Below, piece after piece: positions 5,251 through 6,850 of a stretch of DNA of 6,850 bases (the stretch's first letter is position 1; each line of letters begins with the position of its first letter). The translations under genes were made by a program, and so were the position numbers. The notes below the pieces were generated by a model. It was not told the origin of the DNA and ran no database searches. It saw only the letters and a program-made list of their open reading frames with translations. The stretch is from Lysobacterales bacterium (GTDB taxonomy: Bacteria > Pseudomonadota > Gammaproteobacteria > Xanthomonadales > Marinicellaceae): positions 1 to 6,850 of the forward strand of contig WGBZ01000130.1 of NCBI GenBank assembly GCA_015494035.1, read 5' to 3'.

Positions 5251-6850
5251 ATGAAATCACCGACCCGAGCTCGCGCGCGTCGCGCGTGGCTGTGCGCGGC
5301 AGTTGCCTGCGTCCTTGGCCACAGCGCCCAGGCAGACGACAAAGCCGCCATCACCAACACCATCAACGGACTCAGTGGCCTTTCCGCTCCGACCGAAGTG
5401 GCCATTGGCGCCACACAGATACCGTCCATTCAGGCCCAAAGCGAAGAAGACATGGCCTATATGTTGGGCTACTACCACGCCAAAGACCGGCTGTTCCAGA
5501 TGGACTACACGCGCCGGCTGGCCAGCGGCACCCTGGCCGAACTGGTGGGCACGGCAGCGCTTTCCACCGACATTCGCCTGCGCGCGCTGAGCTTTGAACG
5601 CGCCGGGCTGAAATCCCTGCAGGCGGCCTCGCCCAAAACCCAGGCCATCCTCCAGGCCTACGCCAATGGCGTGAATGCCTGGGTCAACAGCCACCCGTTG
5701 CCCATTGAATACCAGAATCTGGAACTCAGCACCTTCAAACCCTGGCGACCGGTGGATTCGGTGGCCACGGCCAAAATCATTGCCTTTCAGTTGGCCAACG
5801 ACTTGAATGAAATTGACAACACCGTTACGCTGGGCACCTTCCAGCAAGTGGGCCAGGCCGCCGGTTTTAACGGCACGGCCTTGTACTTTGAAGACCTGTA
5901 CCGGATTCAGCCACCGGACGACCGCGTGAGCGTACCGGGTTTCCTGGAACGCATTGGCGGTTCCATGCTTGGCACCACCAACAAGGCCCTGAACTTAAGC
6001 ACCATTCCGCCGGTCAGCGAGGTGGAATTTGCGCTGGCCAAAGACCTGCAACAGGCCTGGAACAACGACCCGATCCTGAAAAAACTGAAACAGGCCGGGC
6101 CGGATGAAAAAGGCTCCAACACCTGGGCCTATGCCGGCCAGAAAACCGCCTATGGCAACCCCATCATCGCCAATGACCCGCACCTGAGCCTGGACTACCC
6201 GTCCGTGTTCTACCCGTTCCAGGCCACCATCACGGAAAATGACAGCAGCCGCAACCTGGCCGGGGTCAGCTTTCCCGGTGCGCCGGTAATGGCCCAGGGC
6301 TGCAACGACAAGCTGTGCTGGGGCAGCACCGTGCACCCGGTGGACGAAACCGATTTCTTCTTCGACACCGTTGAACTGAACCTGCTCGGCTTGCCCACCA
6401 ACATCATCCACAACGGCCAGCGGGAACCCATTATCTGGTTGTTCCAGTCCTATTTCGCCAACCAGATCGGAGACGGCGTCATGGATAATCTGGAACGCCA
6501 GAATGTCGGCTACGATGCCGGCGCACTGACCTTTATTGTGCCCCGCCGCGATAATGGCCCCATCCTGAATCTGGACAAGGAAAACAAACGCGCCATCACC
6601 ATGCAATACACCGGCTTTGCGCCCACGCAGGAAATCGAGGCCTTTTTCGACATGGCCCGCGCCGGCGACGTCAACGAATTCAAACAAGCCCTGACCAAGT
6701 TTGACGTGGGTTCGCAGAATTTTGTGGTGGCCGACACTGACGGCAACATCGCCTACTTCACCGGTGCCGAAGTGCCAGTGCGTGAAGACCTGCAAACCAT
6801 GAACGCCGTGGATGGCACGCCGCCCATGTTTATCCGCGACGGCAGCGGCC
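5251..6850 (+). CDS. Exported penicillin acylase family Ntn hydrolase (3' end outside window)
   Basis: The frame is open from ATG 5251 to the last base (533 complete codons), so the C-terminus is missing; family members usually run to about 750-850 residues. Residues 1-28 form a signal peptide with an arginine-rich start and a SAQA cleavage site before Asp29, so the enzyme should reach the periplasm. The alpha part carries GYYHAKDRLFQMD (73-85) and LASGTLAELVG (90-100), typical of the family. G288-S289-N290 is the autoprocessing site: cleavage before Ser289 would free it as the N-terminal nucleophile of the beta chain. NDPHL (308-312), Asp365 and Asp368 (beta 77 and 80, matching the calcium-site DxxD spacing) and Asn490 in QNFVVAD (the oxyanion Asn) complete the core. 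Cys351 and Cys356 could form a local disulfide. The family hydrolyses amide bonds of beta-lactams, acyl-homoserine lactones and other N-acyl compounds; the substrate cannot be told here. Confidence 0.93.
   Translation, partial: MKSPTRARARRAWLCAAVACVLGHSAQADDKAAITNTINGLSGLSAPTEVAIGATQIPSIQAQSEEDMAYMLGYYHAKDRLFQMDYTRRLASGTLAELVGTAALSTDIRLRALSFERAGLKSLQAASPKTQAILQAYANGVNAWVNSHPLPIEYQNLELSTFKPWRPVDSVATAKIIAFQLANDLNEIDNTVTLGTFQQVGQAAGFNGTALYFEDLYRIQPPDDRVSVPGFLERIGGSMLGTTNKALNLSTIPPVSEVEFALAKDLQQAWNNDPILKKLKQAGPDEKGSNTWAYAGQKTAYGNPIIANDPHLSLDYPSVFYPFQATITENDSSRNLAGVSFPGAPVMAQGCNDKLCWGSTVHPVDETDFFFDTVELNLLGLPTNIIHNGQREPIIWLFQSYFANQIGDGVMDNLERQNVGYDAGALTFIVPRRDNGPILNLDKENKRAITMQYTGFAPTQEIEAFFDMARAGDVNEFKQALTKFDVGSQNFVVADTDGNIAYFTGAEVPVREDLQTMNAVDGTPPMFIRDGSG

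Noticed and set aside
5121..5597. A plus-strand open frame starting in the terminator T-tract and overlapping the acylase start
   Set aside because: It is in a different frame from the acylase, its translation is rich in Arg, His, Pro and Gly with no domain, and it would begin upstream of the predicted promoter.
5995..6795. A 266-codon minus-strand open frame inside the acylase gene
   Set aside because: It lies fully antisense to conserved acylase motifs and has shadow-like composition, with no promoter or ribosome site evident.

Overview
The window looks like a chromosomal piece of a Gram-negative bacterium, most likely a gammaproteobacterium. The evidence is the ffh / ypjD / corB-corC-type neighbourhood familiar from that class, signal peptides on two probable periplasmic proteins, sigma70-like promoters and a G+C content that looks to be in the mid-fifties. 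I cannot name a genus. I see no mobile element, CRISPR array, tRNA or rRNA, and most of the content is housekeeping.

Left part (1-1330). The window opens in the last 28 codons of an unrecognised plus-strand gene, closed by a strong intrinsic terminator (123-150). A sigma70-like promoter (203-231) then precedes a gene for an exported TlpA/ResA-like thioredoxin-fold protein with a CIPC active site. About 50 bases later comes a small single-domain cupin gene with a good ribosome binding site. The two are probably cotranscribed and end at a hairpin terminator (1250-1283).

Centre (1293-5122). ffh, encoding the signal recognition particle GTPase, is on the minus strand and converges on the cupin gene; a perfect 18-bp palindrome lies just past its stop. 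Divergent from ffh is a YpjD-type eight-helix membrane protein of the cytochrome c assembly superfamily. A CNNM/CorC-type transporter with a CBS pair follows it in the same direction. The transporter appears to have its own extended -10 promoter, starts at TTG, and ends in a perfect 10-bp terminator hairpin.

Right part (5123-6850). A compact intergenic region carries an extended -10 promoter with one palindrome just upstream of its -35 region and an inverted repeat over the predicted transcription start. It leads into a penicillin-acylase-family Ntn hydrolase: signal peptide, alpha-chain motifs, the GSN autoprocessing site with Ser289 as predicted nucleophile, calcium-site aspartates and the oxyanion Asn. 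The frame stays open to the window edge, so the gene is cut off there.

Functionally, several products act in the envelope (thioredoxin-like protein, YpjD, CorC-type transporter, acylase), and Ffh targets membrane proteins. I do not see an undescribed multi-gene system. The most useful leads are the regulatory architecture of the acylase gene, the leader-poor TTG start of the transporter, non-canonical active-site residues in the two small proteins, and the unusual downstream neighbour of ffh.
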